From Hominifimenecus microfluidus (GTDB taxonomy: Bacteria > Bacillota > Clostridia > Lachnospirales > Lachnospiraceae): a stretch of DNA of 64,000 nt. The translations under genes were made by a program, and so were the position numbers. The stretch is from the NCBI GenBank assembly GCA_020687485.1, contig JAJEQR010000011.1, positions 26,402-90,401 on the forward strand. Direction: 5' to 3'. Positions 17,101 to 24,477 of this stretch are shown here, piece by piece. Positions within the stretch are counted from its first letter, which is position 1; each line of letters opens with the position of its first letter. The notes below the pieces were generated by a model. The model ran no database searches. It saw only the letters and a program-made list of their open reading frames with translations, and was not told the DNA's origin.

Positions 17101-20100
17101 ATCACTGAAATCGGCTGGGCTGCCATACTCGGCCTCGCAGAAATCGTTGATAAATTCTTTGGCAATCTCCAGTGAAGCAGGTTCCGGCTCCTCGGACAAA
17201 AACTCGCGCTCAATGAAGTCGGCAACATCCTGGCTGTTACCTTTGCCGCCATGGGCACGGTAATCCATCAAACCTTCTTCGACCACTTCGCTGGATACCG
17301 CATATCCGGCCTCCTCCAGATAACCGGCGATTTCTTCTATCTGCGCCTGTTCCGGGGTAAGGGCCGGGGGCAGCTCCGCGATCTGCTCCATACAGAGGGT
17401 GATGTCCACCGCGATTTCTTCTTCCAGGTCCGCATGGTCCAGGAAGGATTGAAGCAGTCTGCGGATTTCCTCTCTCTGAACGGGGTCATGGAGCTGCCGG
17501 GCGATATTTTCCACCGCCTGGGCGTCATCCTCACCATAACCCATGCGGGAACCATCAAACTCTCCCACAAAACGCAGCACCTGGGCGGCCAGCTTCGGGT
17601 AGGGGTCTACCGGTTCTTCTTTTTGGGGTGGTTCCTGCGCCCTGGGCGGCACGGTGAACACCGGCGCGTCCTGGGTGGCGGAAATGGTCATTTCCGAAGT
17701 GTCAGCAATCCGCTGGATTTCCTCCCGCACTGCCTGGGGCATTTCCTCCTCGTAGAAGGTCACCGTGCGGTCTGGGGCGATGTGGGCAACCGTTTTGTAG
17801 TCACCGTGTTCCTCCTCCAGCCGGTTCCACACCGTGACGCCGTTTCCCAAATAGCCGTAGCCCAGGTCGTAGGCTTTGGCTTGCGGCATGGTGGGAACCA
17901 CAGGCTCCTTGTGCTCTGCAAAGAGCGTGAAGGTTCCCTGCCGGAAGGCAGTGAGGTTTTCAAACGCCTGCTGGCGCAGGGCGTACATCCTGTCATCCTG
18001 CGGGGTGGCCTCCCAAATGGGGACCATCATCTGATAGATTTCTTCCACACGGGCCGGGTCGTCAAGCTGCGGCTCGATGAGCTTCACCGCGTCCCAATAG
18101 TCAAAGCCAAAGGGATAGGGGTGGGGCTGCTCCTGGGGTACGTTTTCAAAGAAAGTGCGGATATTCCGGGCAAGCTGGTGCTTCTCATACTGCGGCATGG
18201 CGGCGCGGTCCTCATCGGTGAGGAACCGCCCCTGGGCGATCATGGCGCTGACGCGCTTTTCCACGGCGTTCCATTTCAGCTCCACCTTGGCGTAGGGGGC
18301 GGTGATACTGCCGTGGCTGAAAGAAACGCCTTTACTGAGCTGGTAGGTCACATCGTCATTCCCACTGGAATGGCCGCTGTACTCGCCGTGGTAGTGCTTT
18401 AAGAAATTCTCCCGTTCCTTGCGCTCTGTGTGGTTGCGATAGAAAGAATACACGGCCAGCCGGTAATCGGTGCTGCGTTTTCCACCCCGGAGAAGGTTGT
18501 CGATCTCGTCCCCGGAGATGAAAAAACGCCGCTGGGGGGCGTACCCTTCGGCGGCGGTAAAGTGCAGCGGTTCCCGCTGCAGGTCGGAAAGCTGCTCCAG
18601 CAATTTTTGCGGACGGTGGAAATGGAATCGCAGCAGTTCCCGGTTCTCTCTGTATGCCTGGACAAACTGCTCCAGCTCATCCCGCAGGTTCTGCAGCCCC
18701 TCCGGATGGCCTAACAAATCGCTTATGGCGGCGCTTTCATCTGGAAACCCATGATTTTTACCGTAAATGGTATTCACCGTGGGAAGATAGCCCGCGTCGG
18801 CAGTGCCTTCTGCAAAATCCTGCCGGAGATACCATAGCTGCGCGGCCCGTTGCTGGCGCTCATACTCATCCACCCGGTCAAGCTCGCTCTGGGGCATATA
18901 TCGGCCCAAGTCCAGCAGTTCCCGGATACGGGCCGCCGCCTGTTCCCAGGGGATGAGGGTGGCGCTGGAACGCTGGGCGCTTTCGCCCTGGGCAATGCGG
19001 ATTCCCTCGGCGTTGTACCAGATGGCATACTGTCGGCCATCCAGATAAAAGCCAGCGCCGTTCTCTCCATAGTGCTCTGCCAGGAACCTGGCATTGTCCG
19101 GCTTATCCTTTTTGAAATAGGCGCAGATGATGAGGCGGCTGTTCTGGTCGTTAGCACCAATGCACAGCGCCTCGTCGATTACCTGCTGAGGCAGAGCCGG
19201 GTGAGGGAAAATGGATGGTTTGGCCGTACCCTCGGCCTGGGTTGGCTGCTGAAACGCCGCAAAATCAAAAAGGGACATCTGCTGGCTCTCTTGGGTAGGG
19301 AGCTGCGGGATGTCCGTCTGAATGAAGTATTCTTTTTTGTCAATAAGCTGGGCGGTCCAGCCTGCCACCACTTCCCAGGAAAATACAGATTCCCTGGTGC
19401 GGGATGGGTAAGAGCCTTCCCACATGAGCAGGCCATTCTCCTGGGGCTTATATCCCAGGCGCTGCCCGTCAGCGATGATTTCGGTGTACCGGTCCTGATA
19501 GGCAGATCTCAGATATTCCGCCCGTTCCTGAACGTCGCTGTGAACCGAGAAGAAAAGCTCAATCTGATTTTTCTTATATTTCAGGTCATCATCCTTGTTG
19601 GCGATGATGGCCATGATCTGCTTTTCATCCAAAAGCGCAGGGAGCTGTTCGCCACCTGCGCTTTCTTCCGGTTCTTCAATTAGCTGTAAATCAGTTCCGC
19701 CAGCACCGTTTCCTCCGCTGCGTTCTGCAGGTTGTTCATCATCTGCACCCATTTCATCTGGTCGCTGGCTTTCAGTTCCTCCGTCACGCCCTGAGCCTTG
19801 GCCATCTGCGCCACGATTTCCTCCATCCGGCGCTGGGCCGTCTGCTGGATCTCCGCCAGATGGCCGTTCAGCTTGCCGCAGGTCAACAGATTCGTGTACG
19901 TCACCCTGCGGTGCTCCTTGAGGAACTTCTTCCGAAGCAATGCGTATTTCCCATGGGGAACCGGCTCCTCCTGGGGCGGCAGAAGGTTCGGCAGATTGTA
20001 GTCGCCCTGCCTGGTGTAAGTGATCTCGGTCATATTCAAAACTCCTTTCCGGCTGTGTGTTTTCCTGTTCAGTTACAGCATACTGGTTTTTCTGCTGAGG

Positions 20101-20880
20101 TTCAAATGTGCGATTTTCTTTTTGGGGCTGTCTTTTCAGGGCAAGGACCGTGCGGGAAATGGCGGAAAGGCACATCTGGGAGATGTCCCCGGTGGCCACG
20201 CCCAAAGCGTTCAGGGTCTGTGGAGTGTTGAAATTCAGCACATCCCGAAAATCCTCATCCTCAAAGTAATCAGACGGGTCGAGGCCGCAGCGCACCAGCA
20301 GCATATATCCAATGCTGTTTTGCACCGCCCTGCGGTATTCCACCTCCAGGTTCAGCTCATCCAGTTCTTCCAGAAAGCTGCCTTCCGTAAGGGTTTTCAA
20401 TTCAGAAAGATAGTCGGGCATATTGTCCTCTACGGCGTTCTTTGCCGCAGAGAGCAGGGCTTCGCCCAAATCCTCCTTATGCTCCAGCTCCCCAAAGCTG
20501 TTTTCCAGCGTTTCAATGATGTCCGGCGCGTATTCCTCCCGCACCGTCCAAAGGGGGACGGGCCGTGGGAACCGGGCCTCATGGGTATCGGAAATGTCAA
20601 AGTAGTATTTCAGCCGGGACTTGCCATTGTGTTCCCCGTCAAAAACGGCAATGCCGTTTGCGCCCCGGTTTACCCAGCGCCCAAATTGCCGGTTCCATCG
20701 CTCGATCTCCAGGACGGCGGTGGCGTCTGGGCGCTGGGCGTAGACAAGCAGTTGTTCATAGAATGAAAGCCGGTAGTTGCGGCAGGCAGAAGCCAGAAAC
20801 GCCCGCCACTGGTCGGGAGCTGTCACGCTGCGCTGCGTTTCCTGGTACAGCTCCGTCAAGGCTTTATATCGTATCGCCAT
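11119..20880 (-). CDS. Giant N6-DNA methyltransferase - SNF2/DEAD helicase protein
   Basis: 3,253 residues, starting at ATG 20880 behind AAAAGGAGGGG. About 30-120: ArdC-like ssDNA-binding region (FYEQLLVYAQRPDATAVLEI, RWVNRGANGIAVFDG). About 283-400: Gly/Asp/Arg-rich linker that overlaps tnpV in another frame. About 1770-1900: methyltransferase fold with SAM motif EPSCGTGNFLGLLP and NVPFGDF in the NPPY position. About 2450-2950: superfamily 2 helicase with P-loop HEVGAGKTYEMVAAAME, DESH box LFIDESHYFKNLF, FATGTPISNS, and motif VI QQRLGRIVRQGNE. A coiled C-terminus follows. Such proteins (LtrC-like/BREX-style fusions) are element hallmarks; roles in antirestriction or DNA processing are inferred. 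It is longer than most relatives I know. Confidence 0.9.
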   Translation of the reverse strand: MAIRYKALTELYQETQRSVTAPDQWRAFLASACRNYRLSFYEQLLVYAQRPDATAVLEIERWNRQFGRWVNRGANGIAVFDGEHNGKSRLKYYFDISDTHEARFPRPVPLWTVREEYAPDIIETLENSFGELEHKEDLGEALLSAAKNAVEDNMPDYLSELKTLTEGSFLEELDELNLEVEYRRAVQNSIGYMLLVRCGLDPSDYFEDEDFRDVLNFNTPQTLNALGVATGDISQMCLSAISRTVLALKRQPQKENRTFEPQQKNQYAVTEQENTQPERSFEYDRDHLHQAGRLQSAEPSAAPGGAGSPWEIRIASEEVPQGAPQGDVHESVDLRQAERPSGGDPADGPAPDGGNRGADGQGSGRDGGTESQRPDEMGADDEQPAERSGGNGAGGTDLQLIEEPEESAGGEQLPALLDEKQIMAIIANKDDDLKYKKNQIELFFSVHSDVQERAEYLRSAYQDRYTEIIADGQRLGYKPQENGLLMWEGSYPSRTRESVFSWEVVAGWTAQLIDKKEYFIQTDIPQLPTQESQQMSLFDFAAFQQPTQAEGTAKPSIFPHPALPQQVIDEALCIGANDQNSRLIICAYFKKDKPDNARFLAEHYGENGAGFYLDGRQYAIWYNAEGIRIAQGESAQRSSATLIPWEQAAARIRELLDLGRYMPQSELDRVDEYERQQRAAQLWYLRQDFAEGTADAGYLPTVNTIYGKNHGFPDESAAISDLLGHPEGLQNLRDELEQFVQAYRENRELLRFHFHRPQKLLEQLSDLQREPLHFTAAEGYAPQRRFFISGDEIDNLLRGGKRSTDYRLAVYSFYRNHTERKERENFLKHYHGEYSGHSSGNDDVTYQLSKGVSFSHGSITAPYAKVELKWNAVEKRVSAMIAQGRFLTDEDRAAMPQYEKHQLARNIRTFFENVPQEQPHPYPFGFDYWDAVKLIEPQLDDPARVEEIYQMMVPIWEATPQDDRMYALRQQAFENLTAFRQGTFTLFAEHKEPVVPTMPQAKAYDLGYGYLGNGVTVWNRLEEEHGDYKTVAHIAPDRTVTFYEEEMPQAVREEIQRIADTSEMTISATQDAPVFTVPPRAQEPPQKEEPVDPYPKLAAQVLRFVGEFDGSRMGYGEDDAQAVENIARQLHDPVQREEIRRLLQSFLDHADLEEEIAVDITLCMEQIAELPPALTPEQAQIEEIAGYLEEAGYAVSSEVVEEGLMDYRAHGGKGNSQDVADFIEREFLSEEPEPASLEIAKEFINDFCEAEYGSPADFSDLEKVGIAYTTVTDEEIPIQVNADLVHYRIERYLDGQFLERRQYESLDELIQNELAELDFDQLTSVDQDYFNGKYPPDIEPYIFCEWSESPVFEDGKRYGIREFDTLMKQADEEQVAGAKAALEKYGTWQAWYESDDPEDARFLGYDKVKFTVVMPDGTTYTERQDIGDGDGGVLDFLAQYPKYQDILPLLQQSTPPQNDYMLLSRLKADCDYFLGAGGRAEKHLWAGNVREQIAKMRELYDALPEKPEWLTMEDIDRYAQRMEPPYEVVVYHHFENGFDERLDYQTLAEAEQAAQKYVAGTMEGEDGFAYDGAGIYDLQENRWLRVYGNFPDERAIEQAKQAPAAEEQPASPEQADLQPKKEEALPLPPKHPRRERITFTTLHPEVPRDQHHDFHITDDALGHGTPSEKYAANAAAIRTLKQIEAEERLATPEEQEILSRYVGWGGLANCFEQTSPHYEELKSLLDSEEYAAARASSLTSFYTPPVVIRGIYKALAQMGFTQGNILEPSCGTGNFLGLLPTDLAGSKAYGVELDSISGRIAGQLYQNANISVNGFETVQMPDSFFDVAVGNVPFGDFKVLDKRYDKHHWLIHDYFFGKTLDKVRPGGIVAFITSKGTLDKENSSVRKYLAQRADLIGAIRLPDNTFKRNAGTEVTSDVIFLQKRDHITDLDQDWVHLDTDENGIRMNRYFVQHPEMILGDMVMESTRFGPDSACKAREGEDLSEQLANAIQFLQAEIKPYELEELDEEEDRSIPADPTVKNFSYTVVDGQVYYRENSLMHPVEVSVTAENRIRGMIELRECVRRLIEYQTEGYPDEEIAAEQQKLNALYDSFTAKYGLLNSRGNKLAFSEDSSYCLLCSLEVLDEQGSLKRKADMFSKRTIRPHVAVTSVDTASEALAVSISEKARVDIEYMAELSGKSPEELERELAGVIYRDIRCAENPEDILPSLADLDRYPFVTADEYLSGKVRHKLRMAKAFLEVAPDNQKETARRNVEALEAVQPQDLGAGEIGVRIGANWVPIEVYQQFMVELLTPNYYVRDRIKILRSEATGQWSIREKNADRSNVKANTTYGTKRMSAYHILEQTLNQRDVRVFDYIEDENGKKKPVLNKKETAIAQDRQELIKQKFAEWIWKNIDRRELLCRIYNETFNGVRPREYDGRHIRFEGMNPEISLRPHQINAIAHILYGGNTLLAHEVGAGKTYEMVAAAMEMKRLGLCTKSLIVVPNHITEQWAAEWLQLYPSANILVATKKDFETQNRKKFCSRIATGDYDAIIIGHSQFEKIPMSVERQQAILERQIEEILEGIEQAKAQKAERYTVKQMERTRKSLETRLAKLNDQSRKDDVVTFEQLGIDRLFIDESHYFKNLFLATKMRNVGGIAQTEAQKSSDLFMKTQYLDELTGGRGTIFATGTPISNSMVELYTIQRYLQYRLLQEMGLIHFDDWASNFGETVTAIELSPEGTGYRAKTRFAKFYNLPELMAAFKEVADIQTADMLKLPVPKADFHTEVIQPSELQKEMIKGLAERAEKIRGGGVDPHVDNMLRITNDGRKLALDMRLIQPLAPDDPNGKVAVCARNVFRIWEQTKEKRSAQLVFCDLSTPTTDGSFSVYDDLKKKLMDAGIPEEEIAFIHTADSEAKKKELFSKVRAGQVRVLLGSTAKMGAGTNVQDRLIALHDLDCPWRPSDLQQRLGRIVRQGNENEEVEIYRYVTEGTFDAYLYQLVENKQKFIAQIMTSKAPVRVADDVDETALSYSEIKALATGNPLIIEKCNLDMEVARLNMLKASHLNQVYALEELAYRKYPEEITRLTERIEGYEQDVALVADHPKTQEGFCGMEVDGKHYTEKEDAGKAIIDVCTRMTGSDAVLLGQYRGFSMVLAYDGMSNEYRITLKGTLSHTVTLGADVFGNITRLDNALENLPKALESEQAKLAETNAQLENARTELAAPFSREEELAEKTKRLKELNILLNMDEKDKTLMDDGPDEGEEVPARKSAELAR
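19680..20033 (-). CDS. tnpV: TnpV family protein, overprinted inside the giant gene
   Basis: 117 residues beginning MTEITYTRQGDYNLPNLL and containing the TnpV signatures KYALLRKKFLKEHRRVTYTN, LLTCGKLNGHLAEIQQ and GVTEELKASDQMKWVQMMNN. TnpV is known from Tn4451-type transposons, with a proposed excision-related role. It lies on the same strand as the giant gene but shifted by one base, entirely within residues 283-400 of that protein. It has its own AAAGGAG eight bases before ATG 20033 and a promoter at 20077-20105. In the giant frame the same DNA encodes a low-complexity linker, so tnpV is the constrained frame here. Confidence 0.82.
   Translation of the reverse strand: MTEITYTRQGDYNLPNLLPPQEEPVPHGKYALLRKKFLKEHRRVTYTNLLTCGKLNGHLAEIQQTAQRRMEEIVAQMAKAQGVTEELKASDQMKWVQMMNNLQNAAEETVLAELIYS
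20077..20113 (-). promoter_or_regulatory. Internal promoter with TCGCACATTTG motif, upstream of tnpV
   Basis: On the minus strand -35 TTGAAC (20100-20105), 17 bases, -10 TATGCT (20077-20082). TCGCACATTTG occupies 20103-20113, ending in the TTG of the -35. It lies inside the giant coding region, 44 bases before the tnpV start. Confidence 0.6.
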
Positions 20881-20898
20881 CGGTTGCCCCTCCTTTTC

Positions 20899-21207
20899 TT
20901 ATTCTTTTTTCGCAGCTTTCAGTTCTGCGCTGTAATCCTTATCCGGGTCATATTGATTGCACAGGGAGAGCAGTAACAGCCAGATGGTATTTCCGGCCTC
21001 CTTCGGGTACATCCGAAGCGCCACGCAGGGCGCATGGTCGCTGTCAACAAAGGGCCTCCCATAACGCATAAACTGGTCGATCAGCTTTTGAGCCATCTCC
21101 CTGTATTCTTCATAGGGATTCTGTTCCGCCTGCTGATGGAGAACTGTCATAAGCAAGTTGAACCAGTCCTCATGCGTATCCAGTTTTACGGGCGGTAAAG
21201 ACGCCAT
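20899..21207 (-). CDS. ICE hypothetical protein, 102 aa
   Basis: Starts MASLPPVKLDTHEDWFNLLM at ATG 21207, eight bases after GAGG; upstream ATG 21213 and GTG 21216 are less well spaced. Helical, with YEEYREMAQKLIDQFMRYGR, ending in a Lys/Glu tail. Not recognised. It sits between the 181-aa gene and the giant gene, within the coupled run 24448-11119, and its transcript must lead into the giant gene. Confidence 0.75.
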   Translation of the reverse strand: MASLPPVKLDTHEDWFNLLMTVLHQQAEQNPYEEYREMAQKLIDQFMRYGRPFVDSDHAPCVALRMYPKEAGNTIWLLLLSLCNQYDPDKDYSAELKAAKKE

Positions 21208-21217
21208 TTTCATCACC

Positions 21218-21763
21218 TCATCTTTCCATGTCGGCGGCCTGCCGCTGCCGGGGAATGGAAAACCCGTAGACTTTGGCGATGTCGTCGCCCAGCCTGCGGG
21301 TCACTCTCGTAATATCGGCGCGGGTTGCAATGTCGCGATATAGTTTTTCTTTCAGCAGTTCGATTTGGGAAGGGCTGGCGCTGTCCTTGTAAACGCGGTA
21401 GAGGTAAAAGTTCGTGCCATCGTGATGGATAGCGTCGCACCGCAGATCGCCCAGCCGGTCCACATACCAGGTGGAATAATCCGTATTAGAATACAGGCAG
21501 TCCCGGATGTTGCCGCTGGGGATTTCCTTATATCCCATGCGCCGACCATTCCACAGGCCCAGGTCGCCTACGACTAAAATCGGTTGGGAGAGCTGCACAT
21601 TGAGGTTGGCGCGTTCATCATCCAGGTAATCCCCATTGATCTCATACATCAGGGAAATGCGCTCATCTTCGGATAAATCCGGGTAGTCCGCCTCCAGGTC
21701 ATCCCTCCAATCCTCATAGTCCAGGCCATAATTGCTCCAGATAACGTGTCTTTCCTCCTTCAT
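21218..21763 (-). CDS. ICE hypothetical protein, 181 aa
   Basis: Acidic protein with IWSNYGLDYEDWRDDLEADY near the N-terminus and a central region LVVGDLGLWNGRRMGYKEIP. I do not recognise a characterised family; it resembles the small accessory proteins encoded next to the helicase gene in Tn1549-like elements. Its ATG overlaps the stop of the 318-aa gene (ATGA), so it is translationally coupled. Confidence 0.78.
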   Translation of the reverse strand: MKEERHVIWSNYGLDYEDWRDDLEADYPDLSEDERISLMYEINGDYLDDERANLNVQLSQPILVVGDLGLWNGRRMGYKEIPSGNIRDCLYSNTDYSTWYVDRLGDLRCDAIHHDGTNFYLYRVYKDSASPSQIELLKEKLYRDIATRADITRVTRRLGDDIAKVYGFSIPRQRQAADMER

Positions 21764-22716
21764 CGGGCTTCACCCCGGTCTTTCTGCCTGGGCTTGATAG
21801 GCTGCCCCTGCTCGTCATAGTTTCTGGGATCGGCGGCGGGAGTCTGCCAGCCAAGCATGGAGCCGGCAAGCATGGCGGCCTCCTGTGCTTTGGTAACGCC
21901 ATTCTTCACATTGCGGTCGTCTGCAAACTCTCGGTTCTGTTGAGCGTCAGGAGTTGAAAAATCATAGCAAGGGCTGTAGCCTTTTTCGCCCCTGGTCAGA
22001 AGAATCAGCTCCCCGGATGAGGGCAGTACACTAAAACACTGCACCGGCAGAGAAGAACGCAGCGGGATCACGCTCCCGTGAGTTTGCTCCAATCGCTCCG
22101 CAAATTCGCAGATATGATACAGGGCGCTGGAATACCCGCCGCTGGTTTCAAAATGGGTTTCGTCGATGACCCGGCAGGTGCGGTCGCGGGTTTCTCCGCC
22201 GCCAGTGAAAATGCGGATGTGGTCGCCGTCGGGAATGCGGAACAGCTCCTTGTAGCCGGGCGTGATAAACCGGATACCCTGTTTGGCCTTTTCCATGTGG
22301 TGTTCCAGGAATCGGGAAACGTAGGCGTAGAGGTAAAAGTTGTAGTCTCCATAATTGGGATTGCACCGGAGCATATAGGTGTGCTGCGGCGTCTGCACCT
22401 TAAAACCATACTCGGCGCAGTAGTTTCCCTCAAACTCAGCCTCCGGGTTCTGATAGCAAAACCTGGTCATGCTGTCACGGGTACAGAGCAGCCCATTCTT
22501 CTCCCGCAGAGTGTTGACCACCTCATCAAGCTCCGCCTTAAACTCGTCCGTCTTGTATTCCCTCCGATGGTCGAACCAGGAAGTGTAAAACTCTTTTCCA
22601 GCGCCAAAATCCCCGCGCAGATGGCCGATACAGCCGGTTTGCCCTTCAAGCTGGCTGCTCTGGTTGTACGCATACAGGCGATCCGCCGGGGTCATGCTGG
22701 TAATTGTCAGTTCCAT
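21760..22716 (-). CDS. ICE hypothetical protein, 318 aa
   Basis: Two segments are visible: an N-terminal half (ADRLYAYNQSSQLEGQTGCI, LRGDFGAGKEFYTSWFDHRR, DEVVNTLREKNGLL) and a C-terminal half ending DPRNYDEQGQPIKPRQKDRG. No catalytic motif is evident and I cannot name the family with confidence. AAAGGAC lies upstream of ATG 22716, which overlaps the previous stop. It is part of the coupled accessory run. Confidence 0.78.
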   Translation of the reverse strand: MELTITSMTPADRLYAYNQSSQLEGQTGCIGHLRGDFGAGKEFYTSWFDHRREYKTDEFKAELDEVVNTLREKNGLLCTRDSMTRFCYQNPEAEFEGNYCAEYGFKVQTPQHTYMLRCNPNYGDYNFYLYAYVSRFLEHHMEKAKQGIRFITPGYKELFRIPDGDHIRIFTGGGETRDRTCRVIDETHFETSGGYSSALYHICEFAERLEQTHGSVIPLRSSLPVQCFSVLPSSGELILLTRGEKGYSPCYDFSTPDAQQNREFADDRNVKNGVTKAQEAAMLAGSMLGWQTPAADPRNYDEQGQPIKPRQKDRGEAR

Positions 22717-23354
22717 TATCGCTCACGTCCTTTCTTTTTCGCTTGTCGTTTTTGCTCCGATATGGCTTTTTCCCTTGCCTGCCAATATTCGGGGTGGTGA
22801 ATTTGCACGCTGCTATTGATAACAGCCTCATACGCACCGGGGGCAAAGCGCCCGTTCACCGGAGCCTGGATCATCTTTTTATCCATCAGCTCCCGGAGAG
22901 CCACCTGCGCGTCATTATCTTCCTCAAAGCAAAGATAACCGCTCGCTATAAAACCGCAGCCCATCGCTTCTTTTCGGAATACCTTTTCCGCCAGCTCCCG
23001 CCGCACCATAACGCCGCCATGCCCTGGGGTAGAAACGGAATAAACGCCGGGGCAGAGCGTTTCGCACTCCTGGACTTTGCCCCATGGGGAATAGGGCGGG
23101 GCCTCCGGCGCAATGGTGTTTTGCCGCTGTTCCTCCAGGCACTGCACCTCCTCCTGCGCCCGCGCCACCAAATCCTTCTGCGCGGAAAACAGGTCGCTGA
23201 AATAGTGGCCCCAATCGTAGTCCGTCCGGTTACTACATTTCCAGGTGACAAACTGCTGGGGCGCTGTCAAATGAACACCCAAGACAAATTCGCTGTCGCC
23301 CACATGACAGGAATCCGTAATGATATATCCGGCGTTTTCTCTGTAATCCATCAT
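22716..23354 (-). CDS. DUF7007-like ICE protein, 212 aa
   Basis: The middle and C-terminal region (SPWGKVQECETLCPGVYSVS, TPGHGGVMVRRELAEKVF, then FEEDNDAQVAL) has the pattern of the DUF7007 domain seen in many mobile elements. The N-terminal 55 residues (YIITDSCHVGDSEFVLGVHL) resemble the start of the neighbouring 207-aa protein. AAGGAG is eight bases before ATG 23354. Ends in a basic tail. Role unknown. Confidence 0.75.
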   Translation of the reverse strand: MMDYRENAGYIITDSCHVGDSEFVLGVHLTAPQQFVTWKCSNRTDYDWGHYFSDLFSAQKDLVARAQEEVQCLEEQRQNTIAPEAPPYSPWGKVQECETLCPGVYSVSTPGHGGVMVRRELAEKVFRKEAMGCGFIASGYLCFEEDNDAQVALRELMDKKMIQAPVNGRFAPGAYEAVINSSVQIHHPEYWQAREKAISEQKRQAKKKGRER

Positions 23355-23974
23355 CGCTCACGCTCCTTTGCAGTTTTCTTTTTGGCCTGTTCCTGCTGAA
23401 TCGCAGTAAGGCCATGCTTGGCCCAGCCGGGAAGGTCCTCCGGCTGTATCGTTCCCAGCACGTCCATGCGCTCATAGCGGCTTTCTTTTCCAGTATAAAG
23501 GTCAACGCAGTAACAGGCTGACCCCCTGCTGTGCGGGGAAGCCCCAAAGCCTCCCATACAGAGCTTGAGCTGGCGAGTGGCCCTGCGGTATTCCCGGCGC
23601 AGCACCTCCGGCTTTATCACCACGATTTTCCCGTGCAGATCATCCTCATAGGAAATGGGGATGCAGCCCTCCGCTGTAATGGGGCGGTCGTCTATGCCCT
23701 GTATGCGGGGCTTATTGAGTTCTATGTGGGTTTTCTGCGCTTGCTCGGCAACCCGCTGGCCGAACAGCTCCACAATCTCCGGGAAATCATCACTGGCCAT
23801 CACTTCGCTGTATTCTGCAAATAAGGCGTTTTGCCGACAAAAGGCGCACATATACTTCATGCCGGTTTCATCCTGCGGATTTTCCCCCAGGACAACCTCG
23901 CGGTCGCCAATCTGCACCGCCTGGATAATCTCATAATCACCGGCCATGCGTTTTTCTGTGGAATCATCGTTCAT
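23351..23974 (-). CDS. ICE hypothetical protein, 207 aa, sharing an N-terminal domain with its neighbour
   Basis: Start ATG 23974 (GGAGG seven bases upstream; GTG 23977 is an alternative). The N-terminus YEIIQAVQIGDREVVLGENP, followed by KYMCAFCRQN, lines up with the 212-aa neighbour. A CAFC pair may bind metal. The C-terminal part (GKIVVIKPEVLRREYRRATR) is basic. Overlaps both neighbours by a few bases. Function unknown. Confidence 0.75.
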   Translation of the reverse strand: MNDDSTEKRMAGDYEIIQAVQIGDREVVLGENPQDETGMKYMCAFCRQNALFAEYSEVMASDDFPEIVELFGQRVAEQAQKTHIELNKPRIQGIDDRPITAEGCIPISYEDDLHGKIVVIKPEVLRREYRRATRQLKLCMGGFGASPHSRGSACYCVDLYTGKESRYERMDVLGTIQPEDLPGWAKHGLTAIQQEQAKKKTAKERER

Positions 23975-24213
23975 CACTCTGCCTCCAATTCCTGTTTAAT
24001 AAATACTTTGATTTCCTTTACACTGGCAAAATCCCGTTCATCCCCGGTAAGGTAGCGCACCGTGTCCTGCCATTGAGACAGCGGGTAGCTGTTCTCATCC
24101 ATCCTGCACAGGTCCAAAAGGGCCGCCCGCCGCAGGATAGGCGAAAGATTTAAGTCGGAGATGAAACAGCCATGCCGAGCCGCCAGTATGTCCAGCAGGT
24201 GCAGTTCATTCAT
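23974..24213 (-). CDS. ICE hypothetical protein, 79 aa
   Basis: Short helical protein (NELHLLDILAARHGCFISDL, ILRRAALLDLCRMDENSYPL). Overlaps both flanking genes, consistent with translational coupling; AGGTG lies upstream of ATG 24213. Not recognised. Confidence 0.75.
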   Translation of the reverse strand: MNELHLLDILAARHGCFISDLNLSPILRRAALLDLCRMDENSYPLSQWQDTVRYLTGDERDFASVKEIKVFIKQELEAE

Positions 24214-24448
24214 GGCAACACCTGCTTTCTTCAGCTTCTTTCAGCAATTCCTCCACCAGCCTGCCGCTGCGGACTTTATTCCGGTCTGCCAGCACCTTGT
24301 TCTGGACGCACAGCACCGCCCGGATGTTGGGAACGGTAATGCCGGGGATCTCCACCATCTCCTCCGGGGTGATGGTGAGAAGCTGCACCGGGGAGTAACC
24401 AGCCTGGGCAAAGATGCGGAACAGCCGTTGTTCAAATCGTTCTCTCAT
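24206..24448 (-). CDS. ICE hypothetical protein with helix-hairpin-helix-like segment, 80 aa
   Basis: ATG 24448 is chosen because GAAAGGAG lies eight bases upstream; the frame opens 16 codons earlier but without a ribosome binding site. The segment LLTITPEEMVEIPGITVPNI resembles a helix-hairpin-helix DNA-binding motif (IPGI core). First gene of the coupled accessory run, directly after the terminator at 24478-24505. Confidence 0.72.
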   Translation of the reverse strand: MRERFEQRLFRIFAQAGYSPVQLLTITPEEMVEIPGITVPNIRAVLCVQNKVLADRNKVRSGRLVEELLKEAEESRCCHE

Positions 24449-24477
24449 CTGCAAAGCTCCTTTCTTTTTTGGTATGT

